Both the position numbers and the translations under genes were made by a program. Below, in pieces: positions 1 through 6,851 of a stretch of 40,991 bases of DNA. The notes below the pieces were generated by a model, which searched no databases, was not told the DNA's origin, and saw only the letters and a program-made list of their open reading frames with translations. Every line of letters begins with the position of its first letter. Position 1 is the stretch's first letter. Source of the DNA: Lachnospiraceae bacterium (GTDB taxonomy: Bacteria; Bacillota; Clostridia; Lachnospirales; Lachnospiraceae); the NCBI GenBank assembly GCA_009911195.1, contig QXWV01000058.1, positions 1 to 40,991 of the forward strand. The letters are read 5' to 3'.

Positions 1-95
1 TGCAAGCAGGTTTTGCGCCCTGCCGGGGGCTACCGTCCTAACGGACGGTGGGCGGCTTTTCGCCGCCTTGATACCGCCGCTTCCCTGCTTTCTCT

Positions 96-200
96 CAACA
101 GCGCAACATTGCAATGTCTATAATTTTTGCAACCTTGCAATCTTCAAGAACGCAATTCCAAGACTGCAAAATCCTAATACCCTGCATTGTTGCGCTGTTG
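96..200. repeat. 18-bp inverted repeat with 69-bp spacer, downstream of the RepA-like gene
   Basis: The arms at 96-113 and 183-200 match in 17 of 18 positions as an inverted repeat built around CAACAGCGCAAC. The spacer holds further TTGCAA/TTGCAAT words at 110-160. The block follows the 3' end of the RepA-like ATPase gene. It could be a terminator-like hairpin, a replication or transfer origin, or a recombination relic. No T-run adjoins the arms, so a simple terminator is not the best explanation. No protein-coding gene is supported in 1-213. Confidence 0.4.
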
Positions 201-213
201 CCTTGCCTGTCCG

Positions 214-1191
214 TCACTGTCTGATTTTATCCAGTTCCCAATACCATGTATTGTTTATCCGCTTTGCCCGGACACCTAACTCTTTTTTCGCATTTTCCAG
301 TGTCCGCTTCGATATGCCCTGCTCGTCTGCAAGACTGAAAATCTCATTGCTCTGCATGGCATTGTTTGTTTCTGCCAGTTCCCGGAGCAGCCGCTTTGCC
401 TGTTCCATTTTATTTGCTTTCGGGGCAATACCGCCTAAGACTTCATCAGCGGTAATCTCATAATCTCCAAGCCATTCAAAACCGTTCTCCGATAATTCAA
501 ATGCTTTCGGGTGTCCGAACGCCGCAAGGTTATTTTTTATCTGTACCACAGCCCTTATATTTTCTTCTCCCTCAACCCTGCCAACTAAGAGAACGCTTCT
601 AGCGACTGCAAAGAAATCAATCGAACCCATTCCCCGGTATGCCGCCTTATTTCCTGCCGCCTTGTTCATATGCCCGACAAGGACAATCGCACACTGGTAT
701 TTCTCTGCCAGTGCCGCTAATTTCTTTGTCATATCCCTTGCTTCATTCGCCCGGTTCATATCCATACCGCCGCCTAAATAGGCTTGTATCGGGTCTAAAA
801 TCAGCAGTTTTGCGCCCGTCTTTATAACAGCTTCTTCCAAGCGTTCATCTATCATGGAAAGGGATTTTATCTTTTCATCAATGACAGAGATTTTCTCACA
901 GTCTGCCCCTGCCTGTTCCAATCGGGGCTTGACCGTATCAGCAAGACCGTCCTCTGCACTCTGATAGATTACATTCAAAGGCTCTGTAAGATTCATTACA
1001 CCGCCTAAACTTTCTCCCTTAGACAGTTTTGCCGCTATGTTCAGAATAAATGTTGTCTTTCCGTCACCCGGATCGCCTTGTACGATTGTCAGCTTGCCAT
1101 AGGGTATAAACGGAAACCACAGCCAAGAAACTTCCTGCGACTGTATCTCCGACAATTTAATCAACTGTAATTCAATTTTTGTTTCTTCCAT
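214..1191 (-). CDS. RepA/RegA-like AAA family ATPase of a mobilizable element
   Basis: P-loop ATPase of the RecA/DnaB-related RepA helicase type, found on plasmids and integrative elements, where it is expected to help replicate or process the excised element. A Walker A motif GDPGDGKTT lies at about residues 39-47. A Walker B-like strand LLILDPIQAYLGGG lies near residue 130, followed by VLVGHMNKAAG, typical of this family. The C-terminal 60 residues look like a small helix-turn-helix tail (SNEIFSLADEQGISKRTLEN). The ATG at 1191 is chosen because GGAGGG sits five bases upstream; a longer reading to 1224 is possible but has no such site. It is the last visible gene of the leftward xis-int-mobC operon. 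The exact role in mobilization is inferred from family and context. Confidence 0.8.
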   Translation of the reverse strand: MEETKIELQLIKLSEIQSQEVSWLWFPFIPYGKLTIVQGDPGDGKTTFILNIAAKLSKGESLGGVMNLTEPLNVIYQSAEDGLADTVKPRLEQAGADCEKISVIDEKIKSLSMIDERLEEAVIKTGAKLLILDPIQAYLGGGMDMNRANEARDMTKKLAALAEKYQCAIVLVGHMNKAAGNKAAYRGMGSIDFFAVARSVLLVGRVEGEENIRAVVQIKNNLAAFGHPKAFELSENGFEWLGDYEITADEVLGGIAPKANKMEQAKRLLRELAETNNAMQSNEIFSLADEQGISKRTLENAKKELGVRAKRINNTWYWELDKIRQ

Positions 1192-1222
1192 AAATGCCCT
1201 CCATTTCTGAAAAATCGTTGCC

Positions 1223-1286
1223 ACTGGAAGAACCCTCTGCTATACTTGTATTGTGAATATTGATAACAGAGGTTTTCCAGTTATCA
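1223..1286. repeat. Nested inverted repeats between mobC-like gene and ATPase gene (possible origin site)
   Basis: An imperfect inverted repeat pairs 1223-1239 (ACTGGAAGAACCCTCTG) with 1267-1281. A second, perfect 7-bp repeat TGATAAC/GTTATCA occupies 1261-1267 and 1280-1286. The two structures overlap and are mutually exclusive. They fill the short gap between a MobC-like gene and the RepA-like gene, where origins of transfer or replication are often found. An intra-operon RNA hairpin is the alternative. Confidence 0.35.
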
Positions 1287-1291
1287 CAGCC

Positions 1292-1681
1292 CTAACAGTT
1301 GCCGCTGTCGGGGCTTTTTTCTTCTCCGTTGGTGCTTCCCTGCCACAGATATTTTGCTCCGTCCAATACCCAAAGGATTGCTTTCAACATATCCTCATAT
1401 GTCGTCTGTAATTCTCTGATTTCTTCGGTAGTGATCTCCGGCTTTTCGCCTTTTATCTGCTCTGCCAGTTCTTCCATACGGCTCTGCATTTCCTGCAATT
1501 TTTCCACAATCTGATATACCGTTTCTTTCTTCCCCACCACGCATACACGATTGTAAATACAGGAACGAACAAAATAATCTTTCTTTTTCATGCCGCTTGC
1601 AAAAATCTTTGCTTCGATTTCTTCCCGCTCTCTGGGAGAAATGCGAAAACTGATTGTTGGATATTTGTGTGTGCCACTCAT
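1292..1681 (-). CDS. MobC-like relaxosome accessory protein
   Basis: A 129-residue protein whose first 40 residues (TISFRISPREREEIEAKI then MKKKDYFVRSC) have the pattern of plasmid MobC/ribbon-helix-helix accessory proteins, which bind the origin of transfer beside the relaxase. The middle (residues 55-85) is strongly helical and charged, probably a coiled coil for oligomerization. The start codon overlaps the integrase stop by four bases (ATGA), so the two are probably translationally coupled. No relaxase is present inside the window; it would be expected further left. Assignment to MobC is by pattern and neighbourhood, and a general RHH regulator is the alternative. Confidence 0.65.
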   Translation of the reverse strand: MSGTHKYPTISFRISPREREEIEAKIFASGMKKKDYFVRSCIYNRVCVVGKKETVYQIVEKLQEMQSRMEELAEQIKGEKPEITTEEIRELQTTYEDMLKAILWVLDGAKYLWQGSTNGEEKSPDSGNC

Positions 1682-2763
1682 TCTTCTGTACCCTCCTTAA
1701 ACTCTGCGTTCAACAACTCTGCCATTTGTATCTGTTCTGTCGGGAACATATGGGCGTATCGAAACGTAATATCCACGCTTTCATGCCCTACCCTGTTCCC
1801 GATTGATACCGCCGAAAATCCCATACTGATTAACAATGAAACGTGCGAATGCCTTAAATCGTGGATTCTAATGCGCTTTACCCCTGCTTTTCCTGCCCCT
1901 CTCGTCATTTCATGGTGCAGAAAACTTTTTGTCAGATGAAAGATACGGTCAGTCGGGAGAAGTCCGTACAGTCTGCCGAGATAATCTTTTAATTCTTCAC
2001 ATAAAAAGTCCGGCATACTGACATTGCGCTTGCTTTTCGGTGTCTTTGGGTCTGTTACCACATCTTTTCCCTCTAACCGCTGATAAGATTTTGTTATCCG
2101 AATGACCTTGTTATCAAAATCTATATCCTGCGGCGTGAGTGCTAAAAGTTCGCCAACACGCAAGCCACACCAGTATAAAATTTGAAATGCTTGATAGGAA
2201 TACGGCTTGTCTTTTACTGCTTCAATGAATTTCAGATATTCCTCTTTCGTCCAAAAAAGCATTTCCTCCGCTTTCCCTTTCCCAAGCGGCCCGGCTTTGA
2301 CAACGGGATTGCTCTTTAATTCGTAAAATCGTACCGCATGATTAAACAATGCGCTCAATTCGGATTGCAGAGTTTTCAGATAAGTCGGCGCATAAGGCTT
2401 TCCCTTTTCATCACGATAGGAAATCTGCTCATTCTGCCACTGGATAATATCTTTTGCACGAATATCGCACATTTTCTTATTCTCAAAGTACGGTAACAAT
2501 TTTGTGCGTAAGATATGCTCCTTTGTCAGCCAAGTATTGTGTTTTAACTTAGGTTTCATATCTCTTGTGTATGCCTGCACAAATTCACCGAAAGTCATAT
2601 CCAAGTCAGCCGCTTCTTTCATACGGAAATGGTGTTCCCACTCCGTAGCTTCTCTTTTGGTTTTGAAACCTCTCTTGACTTTTCGGCAGTTCTTCCCCGT
2701 CCAGTCATAATAATGGAACGATACATACCACGTTCCACGCTGTTCATCTTTATATACCGCCAT
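1678..2763 (-). CDS. int: Tyrosine recombinase / phage-type integrase
   Basis: Site-specific tyrosine recombinase that would integrate and excise the element. An AP2-like arm-binding region covers about residues 1-50 (GTWYVSFHYYDWTGK), a SAM-like core-binding region residues 57-165, and the catalytic domain the rest. Catalytic residues visible are Arg in GLRVGELLAL, His and Arg in HDLRHSHVSLL, His in VGHESVDIT and the nucleophile Tyr in FRYAHMFP. At 361 residues it is full length for Tn916/ICE-type integrases. AAGGAGGG lies a few bases before the ATG. It follows the excisionase gene by 12 bases and overlaps the mobC-like gene, and is driven by the promoter at 3016-3044. Confidence 0.95.
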   Translation of the reverse strand: MAVYKDEQRGTWYVSFHYYDWTGKNCRKVKRGFKTKREATEWEHHFRMKEAADLDMTFGEFVQAYTRDMKPKLKHNTWLTKEHILRTKLLPYFENKKMCDIRAKDIIQWQNEQISYRDEKGKPYAPTYLKTLQSELSALFNHAVRFYELKSNPVVKAGPLGKGKAEEMLFWTKEEYLKFIEAVKDKPYSYQAFQILYWCGLRVGELLALTPQDIDFDNKVIRITKSYQRLEGKDVVTDPKTPKSKRNVSMPDFLCEELKDYLGRLYGLLPTDRIFHLTKSFLHHEMTRGAGKAGVKRIRIHDLRHSHVSLLISMGFSAVSIGNRVGHESVDITFRYAHMFPTEQIQMAELLNAEFKEGTEE

Positions 2764-2775
2764 AATCTGCCCTCC

Positions 2776-2967
2776 TTAGTTCGCCGCCTGCGCCATACCG
2801 TAGAATTTTTCTTCATAATATTTTCTGCTGACACGTCCGGCGATTGTGATAAAACCTTTTTCTTCCAATTCCTCATTCATCTGTCGTACTAATTTGTAAG
2901 CAAATGGTTTGGAAACGCCCAACTCCTGCGCCACCTCCCCGGCAGTTACAAATAGTTCATTCCTCAT
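2776..2967 (-). CDS. xis: Excisionase-like small helix-turn-helix protein
   Basis: A 63-residue winged-helix/HTH protein (FVTAGEVAQELGVSKPFAYK) of the size and position expected for a recombination directionality factor next to a tyrosine integrase. Such proteins bend the attachment-site DNA and bias the integrase toward excision. AGGAGG stands seven bases ahead of the ATG. It is the first gene of the leftward operon, directly below a consensus promoter with operator dyads. A transcriptional regulator role cannot be excluded from sequence alone. Confidence 0.75.
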   Translation of the reverse strand: MRNELFVTAGEVAQELGVSKPFAYKLVRQMNEELEEKGFITIAGRVSRKYYEEKFYGMAQAAN

Positions 2968-2986
2968 TCAATATCCTCCTTTTTGT

Positions 2987-3095
2987 TTAGCGTTTTTGTT
3001 AAGCTCTGTATTTGAATTATACTTAACATTTCTGTTATTGTCAATAGCTTATTTGTTAAACTTATCTTTTTTATTAAATTTAGCATTTCTGATAA
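2987..3095. promoter_or_regulatory. Three copies of a 16-bp dyad operator
   Basis: Three sites match TTARCR-TTTY-TGWTAA: 2987-3002 (TTAGCGTTTTTGTTAA), 3023-3038 (TTAACATTTCTGTTAT) and 3080-3095 (TTAGCATTTCTGATAA). The inner arms TAACA/TGTTA of the middle copy are perfectly inverted. The first lies downstream of the leftward promoter, the second fills its spacer, and the third lies just upstream of the -35 of the rightward promoter. This is the layout of a repressor control region. The binding protein is not known; the XRE protein at 4198-4773 is a candidate. Confidence 0.6.
3016..3044 (-). promoter_or_regulatory. Consensus promoter for xis-int-mobC-repA operon
   Basis: On the minus strand TTGACA (3039-3044) and TATAAT (3016-3021) are both perfect and separated by 17 bases. 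The spacer is entirely occupied by the middle operator dyad, so a bound repressor would block RNA polymerase directly. Confidence 0.75.
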
Positions 3096-3102
3096 GTTTT
3101 TG

Positions 3103-3131
3103 TTGCTGTATTATCTGAATTATGCTAGAAT
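3103..3131 (+). promoter_or_regulatory. Promoter for the GNAT/XRE genes
   Basis: TTGCTG (3103-3108), a 17-base spacer and TAGAAT (3126-3131) lie about 30 bases before the first acetyltransferase gene. The third operator copy ends seven bases upstream of the -35. Confidence 0.6.
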
Positions 3132-3162
3132 ATATGGAGAATACAGAATTGAGAGGTAAGCT

Positions 3163-3636
3163 ATGGACGTAACGATACGAGAAATGCAAAAACAAGAATA
3201 TCCGTTACTGGATAATTTTCTATATGAAGCAATTTTTGTTCCAGAGGGTATCGAATCTCCACCTAAAACCATTATTACATCTCCCGAATTACAGGTTTAT
3301 GTTGAACATTTCGGGGAATCCAAAGATGATTTGGGATTAACGGCAGAGGTTGACGGTAAGATTGTCGGGGCTGTATGGGTTCGCATTATGAACGATTACG
3401 GACATATAGATGATAAAACGCCCTCTTTGGCAATCTCACTTTATAAAGAATACAGGGGCTTTGGTATTGGAACAGCCATGATGAAAGAAATCCTTGCCCT
3501 GCTGAAATCACATGGGTATAAACAAGTTTCTCTTTCCGTTCAAAAAGCCAATTATGCGGCAAAGATGTATTTAAAGATTGGTTTTGAGATTGTAAAAGAG
3601 AACGAGGAAGAATATATAATGGTGTACTACCTATAA
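3163..3636 (+). CDS. GNAT family N-acetyltransferase
   Basis: Single-domain GNAT acetyltransferase of 157 residues, which would move an acetyl group from acetyl-CoA to an amine. The acetyl-CoA pyrophosphate-binding motif is visible as YRGFGIGTAMM at about residues 96-106. The downstream strand/helix KQVSLSVQKANYAAKMYLKIGFE is the usual GNAT motif B. GAGAGG precedes the ATG. It is the first of three rightward genes after the int control region and is probably cargo of the element. The substrate is not identifiable; resistance to an aminoglycoside-type or other amine compound is possible but only a guess. Confidence 0.85.
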   Translation: MDVTIREMQKQEYPLLDNFLYEAIFVPEGIESPPKTIITSPELQVYVEHFGESKDDLGLTAEVDGKIVGAVWVRIMNDYGHIDDKTPSLAISLYKEYRGFGIGTAMMKEILALLKSHGYKQVSLSVQKANYAAKMYLKIGFEIVKENEEEYIMVYYL

Positions 3637-3674
3637 CAAATTTATAAATAAATTGGAGAGAGGACATTCCATTT

Positions 3675-4181
3675 ATGAGAATCCGACCGTATATACCAGA
3701 GAAAGATTACGAATATATATCAAAATGGATTGATAACGAAAGGACTCACGCCTTTTGGTGTGCAAATCTTTTGCCATACCCCATGACAGAAAAATCTTTC
3801 CATGATTTATTAGAGAAAAATGCAACGGACTGGACGGACAGCGCTTATGTCGCAACTGAAAATAACGGACAGGCAGTAGGCTTCTTCTGTTATTCTGTCA
3901 ATACAGCAGACAATATCGGTTTTCTTAAATTTGTTATCGTTGATAAAACCAAACGTGGAAAAGGTTACGGAAAAGAAATGCTGAATCTGGCTCTGCAATA
4001 CGCTTTTCAAATAACCGACGCAAAAGCGGTTCAACTAAATGTTTTCAGTGAAAACGCATTAGCGAAACAATGTTATGAAAAATTCGGCTTTGTTGAAAGA
4101 AAGATTGACAAAGATGTATTTGCATATAAAGACGAATTGTGGAGCAGATGTAACATGATAGTTTCAAAACAATCATTCTAA
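3675..4181 (+). CDS. GNAT family N-acetyltransferase (second copy, divergent)
   Basis: A second GNAT protein of 168 residues, not closely similar to its upstream neighbour. The N-terminus (MRIRPYIPEKDYEYISKWI) resembles the RimJ/RimL-like branch that acetylates protein N-termini or drugs. The acetyl-CoA loop is KTKRGKGYGKEML at about residues 95-107, and the C-terminal motif is NALAKQCYEKFGFVER. It starts 38 bases after the first acetyltransferase, behind GGAGAGAGG, and ends 16 bases before the XRE gene, so the three are probably cotranscribed. Substrate unknown. Confidence 0.85.
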   Translation: MRIRPYIPEKDYEYISKWIDNERTHAFWCANLLPYPMTEKSFHDLLEKNATDWTDSAYVATENNGQAVGFFCYSVNTADNIGFLKFVIVDKTKRGKGYGKEMLNLALQYAFQITDAKAVQLNVFSENALAKQCYEKFGFVERKIDKDVFAYKDELWSRCNMIVSKQSF

Positions 4182-4197
4182 TTTTCAGAAAGGACAC

Positions 4198-4773
4198 ATG
4201 ACTATGGTATTAGGAGAACGGATAAAGAGAATACGCACGTTCCGAGGCTTGACACAGCGTGAATTGGGCTTGAAATTAGGATATGAAGAACGAAATGCTG
4301 ATGTTCGTATCGCACAGTATGAATCCGGCTATCGTGTTCCCAAAAACAACACTTTAATGGAAATGGCAAAGATACTGAACGTCAATTATATTCATTTTAT
4401 TGGCGTCACCCCCGGTTGCGCCGAAGATATTATGCTTACACTCCTTTGGCTTGACGAAGATGACCGCAGCACGATTCATTTATTTCAGCTTGTCCGCAAT
4501 CCCGGCAAATGCAACGCTTCTGATGATAAATCGGTGCGTTACTATGACAATGATGACTGGCCTGCTCATGCCCCGGTAGGTATGTGGCTAGAGTACGGTT
4601 TAGTCAATGATTTCATGCGAGAGTGGTGTCTGCGGAAAGAACAGTTGAAGTATGGGGAGATTTCCGAGGACGAGTATTTTGAATGGAAAATCAACTGGCC
4701 TGCTACGAGCAGTAGTGTTGATGAAAAAGGGAATGATAAAAAAAATAATAGTTATCAATGGCGACAGAAATAA
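4198..4773 (+). CDS. XRE-family helix-turn-helix regulator
   Basis: The N-terminal 65 residues form a Cro/CI-type DNA-binding domain (RIKRIRTFRGLTQRELGLKL then NNTLMEMAKILNVN). The remaining 125 residues are acidic and Trp-rich (DDWPAHAPVGMWLEYG) without a domain I recognise. Genes of this shape are common on integrative elements of gut Firmicutes near int or cargo. It could bind the operator dyads at 2987-3095. Two ATGs are available, at 4198 and 4204; AAAGG is four and ten bases upstream respectively. The last 20 residues are Asn/Lys-rich and disordered. Confidence 0.75.
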   Translation: MTMVLGERIKRIRTFRGLTQRELGLKLGYEERNADVRIAQYESGYRVPKNNTLMEMAKILNVNYIHFIGVTPGCAEDIMLTLLWLDEDDRSTIHLFQLVRNPGKCNASDDKSVRYYDNDDWPAHAPVGMWLEYGLVNDFMREWCLRKEQLKYGEISEDEYFEWKINWPATSSSVDEKGNDKKNNSYQWRQK

Positions 4774-4789
4774 CGTTTTCCATAAGGAA

Positions 4790-4810
4790 AGGCTACCATT
4801 ATGGTAGCCT
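4790..4810. terminator. Perfect hairpin at the right edge of the element
   Basis: AGGCTACCAT (4790-4799) and ATGGTAGCCT (4801-4810) are exact inverted repeats. On the minus strand the hairpin is followed by TTTCCTT, so it best fits termination of a leftward transcript coming through the tRNA-like sequence. It also lies 17 bases after the XRE gene. Confidence 0.5.
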
Positions 4811-4817
4811 GCTATAA

Positions 4818-4886
4818 TGGAGTGCAGGGGATTTGAACCCCTCGGCGTTTAATCCTTATCTAAATTGACTTAGCAGGGCACACTCC
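4818..4886 (-). other. tRNA 3'-end-like sequence (possible attachment site or degenerate tRNA)
   Basis: Read on the minus strand, the last 25 bases are a perfect tRNA end: T-arm AGGGGTTCAAATCCCCT (4826-4842), acceptor strand GCACTCC and discriminator A. A 7-base partner GGAGTGT occurs at 4880-4886 and pairs with one G-T wobble. The 37 bases between lack a D-arm and a clear anticodon arm, so this is not an ordinary tRNA. tRNA 3' ends are the classic target of tyrosine integrases, so an att site or a decayed tRNA is likely. The possible acceptor partner overlaps the small ORF at 4860-4940 and may be chance. Confidence 0.5.
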
Positions 4887-4940
4887 ACAAACGCCCACAG
4901 CCACCATTTCAATACATGCAATCATCATTGTCATAATCAT
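4860..4940 (-). CDS. Possible 26-residue hydrophobic peptide
   Basis: A short ORF with a very strong ribosome binding site (GGAGGGAAGA then ATG). It encodes a mostly hydrophobic peptide (MIMTMMIACIEMVAVGVCGV and a short tail with CPAKSI) with three cysteines. The same frame is open upstream to a GTG at 5051, which would give a 63-residue protein with two hydrophobic stretches. That GTG sits at the predicted transcription start, so the longer form would need leaderless initiation. The stop overlaps the tRNA-like sequence. I do not recognise the product; small size makes chance a real possibility. Confidence 0.3.
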   Translation of the reverse strand: MIMTMMIACIEMVAVGVCGVCPAKSI

Positions 4941-5058
4941 TCTTCCCTCCATACAAATTTTTGCTTTTACTTTTTCTGAAAGATTGAACTCAAATTCAAA
5001 CGAAGCGCACGAAAAAATTGCCAAGCCAACAATCAAAGGCACTCTAATCACGATTCAT

Positions 5059-5111
5059 ATTATAAGGTATAGTAAGAAAATAATCAAGATATAGGTATCA
5101 AAAAGGTATCA
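5059..5111 (-). promoter_or_regulatory. Promoter with tandem TGATACC repeats upstream
   Basis: On the minus strand TTGATT (5082-5087), 17 bases and TATAAT (5059-5064) make a good sigma-A promoter. Directly upstream are two copies of TGATACC (5094-5100 and 5105-5111) spaced 11 bases, one helical turn. They could be activator sites or integrase arm-type sites. Transcription would run into the small ORF and the tRNA-like sequence. Confidence 0.5.
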
Positions 5112-5122
5112 CGCCCCACATC

Positions 5123-5159
5123 AAAATCCGGAAAGTCCGCTGTTTATGCGGCTTCCCGG
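5123..5159 (-). terminator. guaA terminator
   Basis: Twelve bases after the guaA stop, a GC-rich imperfect hairpin (CCGGGAAGCCGC / GCGGACTTTCCGG) is followed by ATTTTG on the minus strand. Confidence 0.55.
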
Positions 5160-5170
5160 CTTTCTGTTTA

Positions 5171-6712
5171 CTATTCGAACTCAATCGTCCCCGGCGGCTT
5201 CCCCGTACAGTCATACAGCACCCGGTTAACCCCCTTCACTTCATTCACAATCCTGCTGGTCACCACGCTCAGTACCTCCCAAGGCAAATGCACCGCTTCT
5301 GCCGTCATGAAATCCGAGGTTTCCACTGCCCGGAGTGCCACAGCATAGTCATAAGTCCTTTCATCCCCCATGACCCCCACGGAGCGCATATTAGTCAATG
5401 CCGCAAAATACTGCCCCAGACCTTTATCCAATCCGGCCTTCCCAACCTCTTCCCGGTAAATAGCATCCGCATCCTGGACAATCCGCACTTTCTCCGCTGT
5501 CACTTCACCCACAATCCGGACTCCCAGCCCAGGCCCTGGGAACGGCTGCCTGTATACCAGCTTCTCCGGTATACCAAGTTCCAGACCTGCTTTCCGCACC
5601 TCATCTTTAAATAGTAACCTCAAAGGTTCAATAATCTCTTTAAAATCCACACAATCCGGCAGCCCGCCTACATTGTGGTGGGATTTAATGACCGCACTTT
5701 TTCCAAGCCCGCTTTCAATTACATCCGGGTATATTGTTCCCTGAACCAGGTAATCCACCGCACCGATTTTTTTTGCCTCTTCTTCAAATACGCGGATGAA
5801 CTCTTCCCCGATAATCTTCCGCTTTTGCTCCGGCTCTTCCACGCCGGCCAGCTTTGCATAGAACCGCTCCTGCGCATTTACCCTCACGAAGTTTAAATCA
5901 TAAGCCCCATTCGGCCCAAAAATTTCCTCCACTTCATCCCCTTCGTTTTTCCTGAGCAAACCATGGTCTACAAAGACACATGTGAGCTGCTTTCCAATTG
6001 CTTTAGCTAACAGCACCGCCGCTACCGAAGAGTCTACACCGCCGCTCAATGCACAAAGCGCCTTTCCATTTCCCACTTTTTCCCGGATTGCCGCTATGCT
6101 TGTTTCCACGAACGAATCCATTTTCCAGTCGCCCTTGCACCCGCAGATGTCCGCCACAAAATTATGCAGCATCTTCATCCCTTCCTGCGTATGCATTACC
6201 TCTGGATGAAACTGTACAGCATACAACCCTCTTTCAGCACATTCCATCCCCGCCACTGGACAGACGGGCGTATGCGCTGTCACCGTAAATCCCTCCGGGA
6301 CTTTTTCTATATAATCCGTATGGCTCATCCAGCATATTGTTGTCGCTGATACCCCTTGGAACAATACTTTACTGTTATCCACTTCCACTTCCGTTTTTCC
6401 ATACTCGCTAACCGGTGCTGTCGATACGTTTCCACCCAAAAGATAAGCCATCAACTGTGAACCATAACAAATACCCAATACCGGAACTCCCAGTTGGAAC
6501 ACTTCCTTCCCGCAAAGCGGAGAGCCTTCCGCATAGACACTGTTAGGCCCCCCTGTAAAAATTATCCCTTTCAAGTTCATTTCTTTCAACTTGTCCAGTT
6601 CTACATTATAGGGATGCACCTCACAGTAAACATTGCATTCCCTAACCCTTCTCGCAATCAGTTGATTATACTGCCCGCCAAAATCCATTACAACAATTGT
6701 TTCTCTCTTCAT
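5171..6712 (-). CDS. guaA: GMP synthase (glutamine-hydrolysing)
   Basis: Makes GMP from XMP, ATP and glutamine in the cytosol. A class I glutamine amidotransferase domain covers about residues 5-190, with nucleophile Cys82 in GICYGSQLM and the His of QFHPEVMHT. It is followed by the ATP pyrophosphatase P-loop [11 protein letters not shown] near residue 220 and the C-terminal dimerization domain ending [10 protein letters not shown]. The 513 residues are full family length. GAAAGG lies before the ATG. The 3' end of guaA is an established integration target for genomic islands, and here it faces the mobile element, so element arrival at or near this gene is plausible. Confidence 0.97.
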   Translation of the reverse strand: MKRETIVVMDFGGQYNQLIARRVRECNVYCEVHPYNVELDKLKEMNLKGIIFTGGPNSVYAEGSPLCGKEVFQLGVPVLGICYGSQLMAYLLGGNVSTAPVSEYGKTEVEVDNSKVLFQGVSATTICWMSHTDYIEKVPEGFTVTAHTPVCPVAGMECAERGLYAVQFHPEVMHTQEGMKMLHNFVADICGCKGDWKMDSFVETSIAAIREKVGNGKALCALSGGVDSSVAAVLLAKAIGKQLTCVFVDHGLLRKNEGDEVEEIFGPNGAYDLNFVRVNAQERFYAKLAGVEEPEQKRKIIGEEFIRVFEEEAKKIGAVDYLVQGTIYPDVIESGLGKSAVIKSHHNVGGLPDCVDFKEIIEPLRLLFKDEVRKAGLELGIPEKLVYRQPFPGPGLGVRIVGEVTAEKVRIVQDADAIYREEVGKAGLDKGLGQYFAALTNMRSVGVMGDERTYDYAVALRAVETSDFMTAEAVHLPWEVLSVVTSRIVNEVKGVNRVLYDCTGKPPGTIEFE

Positions 6713-6770
6713 CTTCTAGCCTTTCAAATATATTTGTCTGTAGTTACATAAATCCAGATGAAAATACCAT

Positions 6771-6805
6771 ATTATATTTTAAACAGCTCAGTGCTTCCGT
6801 TACAA
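6771..6805 (-). promoter_or_regulatory. Likely guaA promoter
   Basis: On the minus strand TTGTAA (6800-6805) and TAAAAT (6776-6781) are 18 bases apart in the 139-base gap between the MATE gene and guaA. An overlapping TATAAT at 6771-6776 is an alternative -10. No purine riboswitch core was recognised here. Confidence 0.4.
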
Positions 6806-6851
6806 ATAGCAGGGCATGGAGTTTGAAATACCCCGGGAACAACAACCTCCT

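Noticed and set aside
68-463. 131-codon plus-strand frame at the left edge
   Set aside because: Mostly antisense to the RepA-like ATPase and without a ribosome site.
4818-4886. Functional tRNA gene
   Set aside because: Only the T-arm and acceptor are convincing; no D-arm and no proper anticodon arm, and the length is short.
6713-6851. Purine riboswitch upstream of guaA
   Set aside because: The conserved core bases of the purine aptamer were not found.
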